DNA from: Ceratopteris richardii
Lineage: Eukaryota > Streptophyta > Polypodiopsida > Polypodiales > Pteridaceae
Assembly (NCBI GenBank): GCA_020310875.1
Contig: CM035416.1
Coordinates: 75,795,580-75,859,579, forward strand
DNA length: 64,000 nucleotides
Reading direction: 5' to 3'
Within the stretch, counting starts at the first letter, position 1. Each line of letters opens with the position of its first letter. Below the pieces are notes generated by a model. It ran no database searches, had not been told where the DNA came from, and saw only the letters and a list, made by a program, of their open reading frames with translations. Shown here in pieces: positions 24,422 to 37,879 of this stretch. Position numbers and translations under genes: made by a program.

Positions 24422-26189
24422 AGATAGTAGGAATTTTGTTCATGGCGATATTGTTAGATTACATATTTTTCAAACTGGCCATACATCCTACCTAACCAAG
24501 ATCTCAACATCTCAATTTGTTAAGGGATTGCCAATGTGCCAAGCTTGCACTAAAAAAAAGCAACACATGGCTACCATTCCAAAGGAGGCTTCCATTTGTT
24601 CCAATAATCCTCTAATCCTTCTCACATGGCCCTTTGTGGACCTATGAATACACCATCATTAAGTAAATTAATCTACTTTTTTCTCTTAGTAGATGACCAC
24701 ACTAGATACATATGAGTGTCTTTTCTCAAATCAGATGTAGATACTTTCTCCAAATTTAGAGAGTGGCTCTATTAAGTTGATAAAAAATCATCCACTTCAA
24801 TAAAGACTATCAAATTAAGCGAGTTTATCAATCACACCATTTATAACTTCCTAAAGTAGGATGACATCAAAAGACAAGTCATGCAGCCTCATAATCCATG
24901 TCCAAATGGAGTCAGAAAAAGGAAGATCCATAGTGTCGTGGAGATGGCATGCATCATGCTTCAAAATAAAGAATCAACTTTCAAATTTTGGGCCAATTTC
25001 ATACACACTATTGTACACATCCTCAAGTGAGGCTTTACAGGTGCACTTCATAATTAGACACCATTTGGACCCTACTTTGGAAGAAATCCCAATGCTAACT
25101 ATTTTAGAGTTTTTGGAAGTGAAGCATTTGTACATGTGCCCAAGGAAGATTGACACAAGTTATCATCTAAGTCAGCATATATTCATTGGGCATAGTGAAC
25201 AATCTAAGACATACAGATTGTGTGATCTAGAAAACCACTCCATCACTATTTCAATAGATGTAATTTTTGATGAATCTTCAAAGTAATTAACTAAAGATCC
25301 AAGCACAAGTTCTAGTCCACCAATCTACACTTCAGAGGGGGGGACAAAATCACTTCTAAGCAAATTTAAGAAGTAAGTACTTACCAACAACCTAGAAGAT
25401 CTCAAAGGCTCATTGAGAAGCAACAATAAGAAAATAGTCATTGTATAAATTAGGCTCTCATGAATCGAACTTAACAAATTCTAGAGCCTTCCAACTTTAA
25501 AAAAGCTCAAGGCCAGCTTGAGTGGGAAGAAGCTATGCAGATCGAGATGGATGCAGTTCGAGAGAACAATACTTGGATACTACCATATGTTGAAGAGCGT
25601 GAAGGTTTCCAAATAAAAGGAAAGGAAGATCAATCCTACAAACTTGACAAAAGAAGTTTATGGACTTAAGCAAGCTCCAAGGGCCTAGTATGAGAAAATA
25701 TAAAAGTTCTTTGAAAGACAAAGGGTTTAACCAAAGAACTAGCGATGATAAACTCTACATCTATAAGAACGATTCCCTAGTTGCAATCATCATAATTTAT
25801 GTAGAATTGATTTTGGTGAGTCAGATGATGATTGCATCCAGTATATCATCAAGCAGCTTCACCTTTAGTATTCAATGATAGATCTTGGCTTGCTTCACTA
25901 CTTCTTATGCATGGAAGTTTGGCAGATGAAAGAAGGCATATTCCTCTCTCAAAACAAGCACTATTGTGATTTACTTTCCAAACATAACATGGAACAATGT
26001 TGATTAGTATCTACACCACTTGAACCCAACATCAAGATCACACTAGAGGACTTATCATCACTTGTGGACGTGCATGATTATTGGCAGCTAGTTGGCTCTT
26101 TACTTTACCTAGCCAACACCCTATGAGACATAGTGCATGAAGTTGGTATACTTAGTTAGTATGCACATCAATCTCATTAGACATAATGT

Positions 26190-26500
26190 ATCGCATTACC
26201 TTTTGTATTTGTATGAGTGCATCTCCATATTGTATCTAGAAGACACTCCATTTTATATTATTTTAGTTGTATCTCATTGTATTTGGGTACCTTGCCATTT
26301 GCTTCTATCTTTTATTCATTCTCTTTCAAGGGGAATCATCCCACATGTGATGTAAGTTGGAGAGCCTCCTCAAAGTCTATATAAGGAAGGCCTCTCCCTC
26401 ACTTTGTACTTGGTTAGAATCTTGGAGAGCTTACTTCATGCTCCTGGCAAGCTCATTTCTAATCCATGTGAGTTTACCCATTTCTTAGTCTACTCACTTT
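26190..26500 (+). repeat. LTR-like end of Copia C
   Basis: Matches the reverse complement of 52310-52550: GTATGAGTGCATCTCCAT, CCCACATGTGATGTA, GAGAGCCTCCTC, then CACTTTGTACTTGGTTAGAA. A TATATAAG at 26378-26385 suggests the promoter. Both ends are approximate. Confidence 0.65.
26378..26385 (+). promoter_or_regulatory. TATA box in the Copia C LTR
   Basis: TATATAAG is preceded by AAAGTC. In the minus-strand copy the corresponding site reads CTATATATGG, so the AT core is kept. Confidence 0.5.
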
Positions 26501-26559
26501 GAGTCTCTCACACTCTTTCATTTTGTGAGTACACTCTTCTTTTCATTTTGCTTCTATAT

Positions 26560-26962
26560 GTGCACTCTCTACACACAAATCATTGGCATAGTCATGTACT
26601 GTTTGTTCCACATATGGCCAATATATACCATTTCTTTGCATATTTAGCAAAGTCCTTGATTTTGAGAGATTCCAACCAAAAGAATACACACGAGCCTCAA
26701 TTAATAGCAACAAATGCTCATTATCAGGCATGCAAGAGGAACGTACTCTATTGGCATCTCGATGATATAAGCAATTAGCCTTGATGTGAAAGCTCTTTGC
26801 ATCCATAACCTCTTCTTTAGTGAATTGCACATATGGGTGGACTGGCCAAAAAGATAAAACATGTACTATTGGCTCATCCCATTTAGGTACCATGTCAATA
26901 TTGAATAAGTAAGTGTGTGGTAGGTCATCATTCATAGCTTCTCTAGAGTTGGTACTCTTGAT
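26560..26962 (-). mobile_element. Gypsy A-like fragment (RH-integrase spacer and zinc region)
   Basis: The minus strand gives HTYLFNIDMVPKWDEPIV, matching the spacer DTYLFNLEVVPKW of family A at about 6600. The integrase zinc-region remnants NGIYWPYVEQTVHDYAN follow. It ends where the Copia-D LTR begins at 26965. Confidence 0.8.
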
Positions 26963-26964
26963 TC

Positions 26965-27194
26965 TGTTGATATATTTAGGTAGTGATGTGTGTGAACACA
27001 CTAGGAATGTCGGGGCACTTTTTTCCCTCTTTAGGAGGTTTTTTTCCCCCGACTTGTATATATGCCTATTGCCCTAATGGGCTACTTATCTTTGTACATT
27101 CTCTAGTAATATATTCAGTATTGTGTTTTGTGCTCCAAGCATCTTCTTCTTCCTTGTGCTGTTCATGTGCTTCCACAGACGTCTAACTCCAACA
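26965..27194 (+). repeat. Copia-D LTR, left partner of the composite
   Basis: 230 bp, TGTTGATATATTTAGG to CTCCAACA. Followed by the primer site TGGTATCAGAGC at 27197-27208, an exact match to the plant initiator-Met site. Confidence 0.92.
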
Positions 27195-27196
27195 AT

Positions 27197-27208
27197 TGGT
27201 ATCAGAGC
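27197..27208 (+). other. Primer-binding site of the composite
   Basis: TGGTATCAGAGC, an exact match to the usual plant Copia primer site, two bases after the LTR. Confidence 0.92.
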
Positions 27209-27679
27209 AGGTGGTCGCTTAATCTAGGGCGCCGTCGACACTCCTCTGTTTGTAGTCTTAGAATCACATGAATTTTGGTGAGCATACTCAGCGTGTTTTC
27301 GAGATCAAAACAACTTTGCTTTGTGGTGCCAAAATCGCGATCTGAGCTCATTTCGGCCTCCGAACGCACTATCACAGCACTTGTGCAGGCTATTTCATCT
27401 TTTTGTGCCAAAGGTATATACCAGTTTCTGTTCGCCAGTATAAGCATCTCTAAGTCTGCTACAGGCCTAGCAGAATTTGTCTGGGCAACTCTGTTCAACT
27501 TTTTGAGATACAGTCAATTTTTGCATCAAGGTATTTTAGTCACCGGCCATGGTTGAAAGCAGTGATGTATTCCGTATGTTGGCTGTTGAGAATAAGTTGG
27601 ATGGTACCAACTACCCGTTATGGGCTTATATGATGCGACATGTGTTGGTTGCAAAAGGACTGTGGAACATTGTGCAGGG
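27209..27679 (+). mobile_element. Copia-D leader and start of gag
   Basis: A non-coding leader of about 340 bp is followed at 27549 by a gag start (MVESSDVFRMLAVENKLDG, then NYPLWAYMMRHVLVAKG). It matches the gag start of copy 3 at 47711. Chromovirus sequence begins at about 27680. Confidence 0.85.
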
Positions 27680-29329
27680 TAGACTCCTCCTATTCCTCTA
27701 GAGATTACTAGGAGAGAGGCTTCTCTTCCTAGTAAACACAAAGGAGAGAGCTCTAGGGAAACTCCCCTCCTGAAAGACTTGAAGCCACCTACCTTTACGG
27801 GGGATGACCGAGATAGGAACAAGGATGCAATCTACACTCTTTTACAAAAGTGGCATGATTTGCATCAATCGAAGGGCACCCCACTTGAGTACCGTGTGCT
27901 AGAGGTGAGTCTCTCCCTCTGCCCGCGTGCTTATAAGTGGTGGATGAGTCTTAAGGAGGCGAACTCTATCCCTACTGACTGGACTCAGTTTGATACTCTT
28001 TTTCTAAAAGAGTTTCTTCTTGAGAATGAGGAGGAGAGGAATTGGGATGAGTGGGATAGGATTACTCAGAGAGGTAGGCCTCTTTCAGTTTACCTATCCC
28101 ATTATAGAGAGATCAATTTTGGAAGTTAAGGGCTTAGATGAATTTCAGAAGACCAGAGGGTTTGTTAGGGGCTTGGACAAAGCCATAAAGAGGGAAGTCA
28201 GAAGGAATGTGCCTAAGACGTTTGAGGAGGCGATCAAATACGCACAGATCTATGAGGACCATAACCGTCCTCAGTATACTCCTATGGAGACGGATCAACC
28301 CCTCAAGCCTCTTAGTACAACTAAATTCAAGAAAAAGTTGCCTTTTGGGAAAAACAAAATTTTTATTAAAAAACAAAGATCACAAGGGCCTAGATTATCT
28401 ACAGATCAGTTTGAGAGGGCCAAAAGAGAGAACCTGTGTTTTAGGTGCCTATCTCCTAGCCATTCACAGTGGAACTCTCCACTCAAGAAGGGGGAGGAAA
28501 AGAAGAAGGGACCAGAGTCTAGTACGGCCCCCGAAAAGGGCAAAAAGGCGGTCCACCTAGTGCAGACCCTTCCTATTCATGGCAGCTCTAGCTGCAAGGG
28601 AGTGGAGGTGATGCACGAGGATATAGAGCACACCTGCTGTTTGACTCAGTCATTATGGTCACCACAGTTTGGACCACATGACCTAGTTAAACAGCATGGT
28701 AGTGTATATGGGACCAGGGTGCGGGTCATGATAGATGACTCGGCTACTCATAATTTTATAAACTATGCTTTGGTCAAGAAATTAAAGATTCCCCAGCAGC
28801 CTAGTGCACATAAATACATTGTATCTATGAATATGGGATACTATGGTACCCAATTTGGAAGTCAAGATGCAGGACTATACAGATTATATGGACTTCCAAA
28901 TTATGAATATGGAGAGGACATATCTAGTTTTAGGAAGAGAGTGGCTATGGGGGTTAGGAGACACACTTAAATGTAGCTATCAAAACAACACACTCGAATT
29001 TGAAAAGAATGGAAGTAAAGTTTGTAATCAGGGAGAGAGAGATGTACCTAGCGCACCTCTCATTTCATCACTAGAGTTGTATAGTCTCTGTTATTCTCAG
29101 CATGTACATGACATCTTTTTATTGTATAGTCATGATATGGAGCATTGTACAGACAGCTCATCTGATGTATATTTTCATGCTAGGAATGTAAATATGAACA
29201 GGACTTTCTACTATTCTTTTTTGCATGAGTGTGTGGTTAAAAGTTTTAAGGAACTTATGTTTGAGTACAGAGATGTTTTTCCCATTGACTTACCTAGAGG
29301 GCTACCACCTGAGAGAGGGGACATTGACC

Positions 29330-30070
29330 ATGCCATAGAGGTTGTTACTAACACTAACCCTATTTGTAGACCACCTTATAGGCTTAGTGTTTCTCACCAT
29401 GAGGAGGTTGAGAAGCAATTACAGGATTATTTAGATAAAGGCTTCATCAAACCTAGTAACTCGCCATGGGCATCGCGAATGCTCCTAGTTAAAAAAAAAG
29501 ATGGCTCTATGAGATTATGTATAGACTATAGAGCACTTAATAAGGTAACTATCAAAAATAGATTTCCAATGCCTAGACTGGAAGATCTATTTGATCAGTT
29601 ACATCAAGCTAGGTATTTTACCAAGCTTGACCTTAGATCAGGATATCATCAGATCAGGATTAGGGTAGAGGATGTCCCTAAGACTGCATTTAGGACTAGA
29701 TATGGGCACTATGAGTTTTTGGTAATGCCTTTTGGTCTCACCAATGCTCCTGCCACTTTCATGAAACTCATGAATAGTGTTTTATGGCCTTATCTAGGAC
29801 CTTTGTTGTAGACTTTTTGGATGACATTCTGATCTATAGTGTATCAGAAGAACAACACTTGGAACACTTCAGGAAACTATTTCAAGTGCTAAGGGAGAAT
29901 TCACTCTTTGCTAAGCAATCAAAGTGTGAATTTTTCAAGTCAGAGGTTAGATACCTTGGGCATATAGTCTCCCAAGATGGAATCCAAATGGATCTTGAAA
30001 AAGTAAGGGCTATTATGGAATGGCCACATCCAAGGAACCTGGAAGAGCTGCAGATCTTCCTAGGTTTATA
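29330..30070 (+). mobile_element. Chromovirus reverse transcriptase
   Basis: Motifs: [65 protein letters not shown], and FLDDILIYS as active-site box. The SGYHQIRI form separates it from the SGYNQV form of families A and B and is typical of chromoviruses. Confidence 0.92.
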
Positions 30071-30119
30071 AGGCTTCTATCGAAGATTCATTAAGAACTA
30101 TGCCAAGATTGCTGTCCCG

Positions 30120-30600
30120 ATGACGGAACAACTTAAAGGGAAAGGGAAAGCCTTTCATTGGAGAGACCAACAGAAGCAAAGTATGGAGAAGTTGAAAGTA
30201 GCAATTGCTACAGCTCCACTTTTACACGTAGCAGATCCCAATAAACCTTTTGTGGTTGAGACTAACGCGAGTGATTTTGCTATAGGAGCGGTTTTAGTAC
30301 AGGATGGTCGACCAATAGCTTTTGAGAGCAAGAAACTAGAACTGGCTCAGAAAAATTACTCCGTCTATGAGAATGAGTTGTATGCAATTGTCCATGCTTT
30401 GAAGAAGTGGCGTCATTATTTATATGGTGTCAAAGTCACGATAGTGTTTGATCAAGAGAACATTAAGTGGCTCTCTAATCAAACAGACCTTAAAGGTCGT
30501 AAGGCCCGATGGGCAGAGACCCTTCAGGAGTTTGATTATGAGCTTAGGTATAGGAAGGGAAAGTTTAATGTAGTGGCTGACTCACTTAGCCGCATGCCTA
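30120..30600 (+). mobile_element. Chromovirus RNase H
   Basis: KPFVVETNASDFAIGAVL, KLELAQKNYSVYENELYAIV and KARWAETLQEFDYEL are the usual Gypsy RNase H signatures. VVADSLSRMP closes the domain. Confidence 0.9.
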
Positions 30601-30829
30601 TGCTCAATGGACTGAGTTTTACTCAGATCACTAGTGAGCTACTTGAGTCCATTAGAGGAAAATGTAGGCTTGATCCTGCATATTCCAAGATTTGGGAAGC
30701 CATAGAGAATGGGGATTGTGATATACGGGTTTCCAGTGAGGATGGAGTATCGACGGGTACTCAAGAAGGATTCAAGTGGAAGAATTACAGTGTCCATGAT
30801 GGATATCTATTATACAAAGGTAAATTGTG

Positions 30830-31950
30830 TATCCCTAGAGATATTGAGATGAGACGGCATATTTTGTATGAGTGTCATGACACACCTAGTGTGGGACACC
30901 CAGGAGTTAACAAGACTTATGATCTTGTTAAGAGGCAGTTTTATTGGCCTGGACTTCATAAGGACGTCCTAGAGTATGTGCTTAAGTGCAACAAATGCCA
31001 GGTCAACAAAGCTGAAAGGTTGAGGATTGGAGGACTACTCCACCCATTAGATATTCCTAATGGGAAGTGGGAGAGTATCTCCATGGACTTTATAGTCAGA
31101 TTACCTAAGACACAGAGAGCGCACGACTCAGTCTGGGTAATTGTGGATAGGTTAACCAAAATGGCTAGGTTTATTCCAACACGTACCACAGTGAAGACAC
31201 CAGAGTTGGCTAGACTCTTTGTAGAGAACCTATATCGGTTATATGGTCTTCCTTTAGACATAGTTTTTGATCGGGATAAGAAATTTACTAGCCACTTTTG
31301 GAGAGCGGTCTTCAAAAGGTTGGACACAAAACTTAGCATGAGCACGGCCGAGCATCCACAGTCGGATGGGCAAACAGAGAGGGTTAACCAAATCCTAGAG
31401 GATATGCTTTGAGCATATGTGAATGAAAGGCAAACTAATTGGGAAGAGTACTTACCTATAGTAGAGTTTGCATATAATAGTGCCAAGCACTCTTCCACTA
31501 GGCATAGTCCATTTATGCTTATGTATGGATTTCAGCCAAGAGCTCCTTATGCAGTAGGTTTGCAGAATGAAAAAGTTCAAGTTGCAAAGGACTTCTTGGA
31601 AGAAATGAACGATATGCTTAGGCTTGCTAAGGACAGCATTAGGAGAGCTCAGGATAGAGCTAGAGCCTATGCTGACCCTCAAAGGAGAGATATCAACTTT
31701 GAGGTAGGAGAGGAAGTCTATCTTAGAGTTCCATCTAGGTCTGAAACCATGAAGACGAGACCTTGTTCAAAACTATCTCCTAGGTATTGTGGACCTTTCG
31801 AAATACTTAAGAGAATAGGAAAGATGGCTTACCAGATCCAACTTCCAGAGAGTAGTCAAATCCATCCAGTTTTTCATGTTAGCCAGCTTAAGAAAAGGCT
31901 AGGTGAATCTGACAACCTCATTCCAGATAGTGAGGTAGTAGAGCCTATCT
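30830..31950 (+). mobile_element. Chromovirus integrase
   Basis: The HHCC zinc domain (HILYECHDTPSVGHPG, CNKCQVNKA) is at about 30860-31010. The catalytic core (SMDFIVRLPKT, EHPQSDGQTERVNQ) is at about 31080-31560. The GPFEILKRIGKMAYQIQLP module and HPVFHVSQLKK lie at about 31790-31900. Confidence 0.92.
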
Positions 31951-31959
31951 CTGTTCAAT

Positions 31960-32130
31960 CAATTCCACATGAGCTTGAGAGCATACTACGCACTCGAGAG
32001 AAACGGACGAGAAGTCACTTGTATAAAGAGTGCCTAGTAAAGTGGAAAGATAGTTCAGAAGATAGTGCCACATGGGAGCGGGTTAGCACCCTTCAAGGAT
32101 GGTTTCCTGACTTTAGATTATCTTCCCAAG
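31960..32130 (+). mobile_element. Chromodomain at the integrase C-terminus
   Basis: LESILRTREKR, then YKECLVKWKDSSEDSATWER matches the chromodomain pattern (YLVKWKG...ATWEP). In chromoviruses this domain is known to steer integration towards marked chromatin. This is element sequence, not a host HP1-type gene. Confidence 0.88.
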
Positions 32131-32280
32131 AGTCTTCTTAAGGGGAAGGATATGGGGAAACAACAAGAAGACAGGACCATGTATTTTTATACATGGGGAT
32201 ATAGTGGGAGTACCACCCTCTTGATTTCTAGACCTTCCAATACCATTTTTGAGGGCAAAAATGGAGTTAAGGGGAAGGAA

Positions 32281-32868
32281 ATGTTATGAAGGGAGTCCTT
32301 ATAGAAGAGATGGTATGAACCATCTCTTGGGCTCCATTAGAAGGGCACACACATGAGTGCCATGTGGCACTCATGTGAGATGCCACATTAGTTACTCCAC
32401 TAAGGAGCATTAAATCAAGAGAGGTACGCGGCTGGGCGGACAAGAAGATCTTAATCTCCGTGTGACATCGAAGGCTGAGCTATCAGACGATCTCGAAACA
32501 TGTGCAGAAGACGACAAAAGCTTGGGGAGTTCATCGGAGCACAGAGGCGTGCGACAGTAGAGTTCAGAAACGTGATAGTAATGTTATGAAGGGAGTCCTT
32601 ATAGAAGAGATGGTATGAACCATCTCTTGGGCTCCATTAGAAGGGCACACACATGAGTGCCATGTGGCACTCATGTGAGATGCCACATTAGTTACTCCAA
32701 CTAAGGAGCATTAAATCAAGAGAGGTGCGGACAAGAAGATCTTAGTCTCTGTGTGACATCGAAGGCTGAGCTATCAGACGATCTCGAAACATGTGCAGAA
32801 GACGACAAAAGCTTGGGGAGTTCCTCGGAGCACAGAGGCGCACGACAGTAGAGTTCAGAAACGTGATA
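32281..32868 (+). repeat. Two tandem copies of a 300-bp LTR-like unit
   Basis: Unit 1 is 32281-32580 and unit 2 is 32581-32868, starting with the same ATGTTATGAAGGGAGTCC exactly 300 bp apart and about 95 % alike. Unit 1 follows a purine tract (AAGGGGAAGGAAA), which marks it as the chromovirus 3' LTR start. Each unit contains the palindrome GAGTGCCATGTGGCACTC. The second unit joins Copia-D RNase H sequence at about 32869. Confidence 0.85.
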
Positions 32869-33618
32869 ATTTGATGCTGTTCTCTATCAGCAGGCTGTTG
32901 GATGCTTGATTTACTTATGCATTACTCAACGAGATATTCAGTTTGGTGTCTCATAGATGAGCAGGTTTATGCATTGCCCAAGAGTCAAGCATTGGCAAGT
33001 AGTTAAGCACATCTTTTGCCATTTGAGTGGTACTCAGCTACTTGGGTTGTTTTATCCCAAGGGGGGATCACTACCGCCAGATTTGCATGTTTTTTCTGAT
33101 TCTCATTGGGCTAGTTGCTATGACACTAGTGTGTCCACTAGTGGCTTTTGCTTCATGCTTGGTAGCTCATGTATATCTTGGTTGAGCAAGAAGCAACCTA
33201 CTGTGGCCACTTCCAGTTGTGAGGCTGAGTATAGGGCAGCTTTCATTGCTACCGTTGAGTGTGTGTGGCTCAGACGCCTTAGTGTTGGTCAGACTTTTGC
33301 CACCACCATCTTCACTGACAGTCAGAGAGCATTGGCAGTTGCGAGGAACCCTGTGTTCTATGCTCGCACTAAGCACATTGAGGTGCATTATCACTATGTC
33401 AGGGAGAGGTTCTCTGCTGGGGAGATCAGCTTGGCATATGTGCCCACGCAGGAGAACATTGCAAACCTTTTCATGAAGGCTCTACCTAGGGAGAAGTTTG
33501 AAGCTCTCCACAAAACTTTGGGCTTACTTCCTTTTGTGGAGTGATTTCCACATAGCTTGGCACTTCCTTATACATGAGTGTCAGCTCCTTGTTCACCGCA
33601 TCACTCCCAGGGGGGATT
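32869..33618 (+). mobile_element. Copia-D RNase H end and polypurine tract
   Basis: HVFSDSHWASCYDTSVSTSG, SWLSKKQPTVATSSCEAEYR and KHIEVHYHYVRERFSAGEI are Copia RNase H signatures. A GGGGGGATT tract precedes the LTR at 33619. It matches copy 3 at 49730-50483. Confidence 0.88.
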
Positions 33619-33831
33619 TGTTGATATATTTAGGTAGTGATGTGTGTGAACACACTAGGACCGTCGGGGCACTTTTTTGCCTCTTTAGGAGGTTTTTTTC
33701 CCTCGGCTTGTATATATGCCTATTGCCCTAATGGGCTACTTATCTTTGTACATTCTCTAGTAATACATTCAGTATTGTGTGTTGTGCTCCAAGCATCTTC
33801 TTCTTCCTTGTGCTGTTCGTGTGCTTCCGCA
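33619..33831 (+). repeat. Copia-D LTR, right partner of the composite
   Basis: Starts TGTTGATATATTTAGG and matches the left partner to CTTCCGCA. It stops short of the usual CCAACA end. Confidence 0.88.
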
Positions 33832-35415
<1,584 letters not shown>

Positions 35416-35420
35416 ACATA

Positions 35421-36204
35421 TGTTGGAGAATTCCTCTCCTATGCACAACAAAAAGTGTAGAAGACCTTCTCAAGATCAAGACTTTTACCTACAGTGAACC
35501 TTAGAATGAAAACTAGTATCAAATCAAGAAAGCAATGAACTTGAGGCTTTGCTCACTCAAACTATACACTATTAGATTTCAAATGAGCTATAAAACACTC
35601 AATTTGGAGTAGCTTTGGTTTGGTAAGTCTTTTCCTCAAAATAGGCTACCTGTCCACTCAGTTAGGCTAAAAACTAGACTTCACTAAAAACTAAATAACT
35701 CACAAAACATGGTGAATCTCACAAAACTATTTTAGATAGAGAAAGTATGCAAGATAGCTTTCCAAAGAGTATTTAAGCTCTATAAATGGATACATACATC
35801 GAGAGATATGACTCTCACAATCAGGCTACCCAAAAATTGGTATGCAATTGGATATAGTCTATGAGACCGTAGAAAAACGAAATGACTGAAACCAAATGAA
35901 CTACCTACAAGGGGACTTCAGCACCTTCTTCCACTGTTCTTGAGTGTCCTCCCTTGCCTCTTTTATAGCCAAGTGAACACGAGATCTCATGATGAGTTTT
36001 AGAGCTCTTCTCCATAACTCCACTACTTTGAGCAGCCACTCTTCTCTTCCGGTTCAGTTTTTGGATTTGATTCTTTTTTGATTGATTCTCTTTTGGCCTC
36101 CAATAATTGCTAAAGTAAATGCTTTCATTTTCCTTTTTGTATTTTCCTTTTGAAGAAAATCCTTCTTGTGAAATATATATGATCTTGCTTCTTTATTTTT
36201 AACA
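35421..36204 (-). repeat. 3' LTR of Copia F
   Basis: 784 bp, matching 40499-41288 along its length with scattered differences and small indels. It directly abuts the polypurine tract. Confidence 0.92.
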
Positions 36205-36218
36205 CTCCCGCTCAAGCT
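36205..36218 (-). other. Polypurine tract of Copia F
   Basis: The minus strand reads GCTTGAGCGGGAG, ending at the LTR start TGTTAAAAATAAAG. Confidence 0.75.
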
Positions 36219-36690
36219 CACATGTGAGCGTGCACCTTCAACCATATCCTGCAAGTTGATTTCATACTTGAACCTCTTTAGCTTAGAAGCATCTAAGGAC
36301 TTTGTAAACATGTCTACAACCTGTTCATTTGTCCTAATGAACTTTATATCCACATCCTTGCTCAAAACTTTTTTTCAAACATAATGATAATGCACTTCTA
36401 TGTGCTTACTTCGTGCATGAAACATTGAATTGTTTGTCAAGTGAATGCATGACATGTTGTCACCGTAAAGTGGAATGGTCTCTACCTGCACATAGCTTCT
36501 CAATCCACATAGCTTCACAAGTTGCAAAGGCTAAACCTCTATATTCAGCTTCTGTAGACGATAGTGCAATAATAGGTTGCTTCTTCGAGCTCCATGTGAT
36601 AGGTCTGCTGCCTATCATGAATACATAACCTGAAGTGGATCTTTTGTCTTCCTTTGAAACATCTCAATCAGCATCACTAAAGCCCTTCAC
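36205..36690 (-). mobile_element. Copia F: RNase H region
   Basis: On the minus strand, RNase H-like text (ITWSSKKQPIIALSSTEAEY region near 36550) leads to SKDVDIKFIRTNEQVVDMFT and KSLDASKLKRFKYEINL, the standard C-terminal end of Copia RNase H. Confidence 0.8.
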
Positions 36691-37720
36691 TTGCAATTCT
36701 TCATCATATCTATAAAACAAGGCATGTTGACTTTGTGCTTCATATATCTTAGGACTTGGTTAGCTGAATTTAGATGTTCACTTGTTGGAGTTTGCGTAAA
36801 TTGGGAAAGAACTCCAACGATATAACACAAATCTGGTCTTGTGATCGTAGCATAGATCAATGAACCTATAATACTCCTATACGTAGTTACTTCATGTAAC
36901 TTCTCTCTATCATTTGAGCATAGCTTCACATTTGTATCCATAGGTTGAGTGAGTGGTTTGCATTCACTCATTCCAAATCTGAAAAGAACATCCAATATGT
37001 ACTTTCTTTGCATCAAGTAGATGCCATCTTTCCCGTAGACTACCTCCATGCATTAAAAATATTTCAGCTCACCAATATCTAAAATTTTAAACTCCTTACC
37101 GAATTTTCTTTTTATCTCTTGTATTCCTAGAACATTACTTCCTATTATGATGAGATCATCAACATATATGCATATGCATACCTGCTTTCCTTCTTCTTTC
37201 TTCATGTAGAGAGAAGGATCATCACTACTTGGACTATACCCACACCTTGTGAGGTACTCAACCAACCTTTGGTTCCAAGCATGTGGTGCTTGCTTCAGCC
37301 CATACAAAGCTTTCTTCAATCTGTAAACAAAATCTGGATGGTTTTTATCTTCAAATCCAATCGCTTGACTCATGTATAACTCTTGTTGAAGTTCACCATT
37401 GAGAAAAGCATTTTTTTATGTTTTTCTCAATCAAACATTTTTTCATTGCAATAAAGGCTCTAATTGTTCCCATCTTTGCAACCGGGCTGAAAGTCTCTTC
37501 ATAGTCAATGCCATGAGTCTGCTTGAATCCTTTTGCTACTAGTATAGCTTTATGTCTAGATAGAGAATCATCAGCATTTCTCTTTATTTTAAACACCCAT
37601 TTATTTGGAACAATCTTCATACCTTCAGCCTTTGGAACTAGCTCCCATGTGTGATTGTCCTTGAGAGCTTTCATCCCTTCTTGGATAGCTTGCTCCCATT
37701 CTTTTTGTGTACACACTTCT
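36690..37720 (-). mobile_element. Copia F: reverse transcriptase
   Basis: [73 protein letters not shown] (active-site box), then GMSECKPLTQPMD and GSLIYATITRPDLCY. The order is that of Copia RT, downstream of integrase. Confidence 0.92.
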
Positions 37721-37879
37721 TCATATGCATCCCACCACCCATGTCATATATGCAAAATGCTTTGCAATTAAACTATCATAGCTCAGCCTTTAAATTGGAT
37801 ATGTTGCTCTTGAAGACCTCCTTAAATTTCCTTTTGAATATTGCTTCTTCAACCTGTTCAGCTTTACCCTTGGTGTAAT

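Larger units (their letters stand above)
24422..26500 (+). mobile_element. Ty1/Copia fragment, family C, with 3' LTR
   Basis: The order is pre-integrase zinc region (FVKGLPMCQACTKKKQH, 24510-24560), integrase core remnants (24650-25290, LVDDHTRY, FLEVKHLYMCPRK), RT remnants (25490-26130, GSLLYLANTL near its end), and an LTR-like stretch from about 26190. It is old, with many breaks. Its LTR is shared with the minus-strand fragment at 52262-53190. Confidence 0.75.
27680..32868 (+). mobile_element. Gypsy chromovirus internal region with 3' LTR material
   Basis: Parts in order: gag (27683-28500), zinc knuckle (about 28431-28475, CFRCLSPSHSQWN), protease region (about 28690-28810), RT (about 29330-30070), RNase H (30120-30600), integrase (30830-31950), chromodomain (31960-32130), a polypurine tract, and two 300-bp copies of LTR-like sequence (32281-32868). 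No 5' LTR is seen. It is comparatively well kept, with about five breaks. Confidence 0.9.
26965..33831 (+). mobile_element. Composite: Copia-D ends framing a Gypsy chromovirus
   Basis: The left LTR (26965-27194), primer site, leader and gag start are Copia family D. The right side is a Copia-D RNase H end (32869-33618), a polypurine tract and an LTR (33619-33831). Between them is a Gypsy chromovirus (27680-32868). The two LTRs share variants absent from other D copies (TATTGCCCTAATGGGC, TTTGTACATTCTCTAG). They differ at about 9 of 213 positions, so they look like one pair. The right LTR stops short at its 3' end. Confidence 0.75.

Noticed and set aside
31960-32130. Host chromodomain (HP1-like) protein
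   Set aside because: The domain directly follows a Gypsy integrase in the same element, the known layout of chromoviruses.
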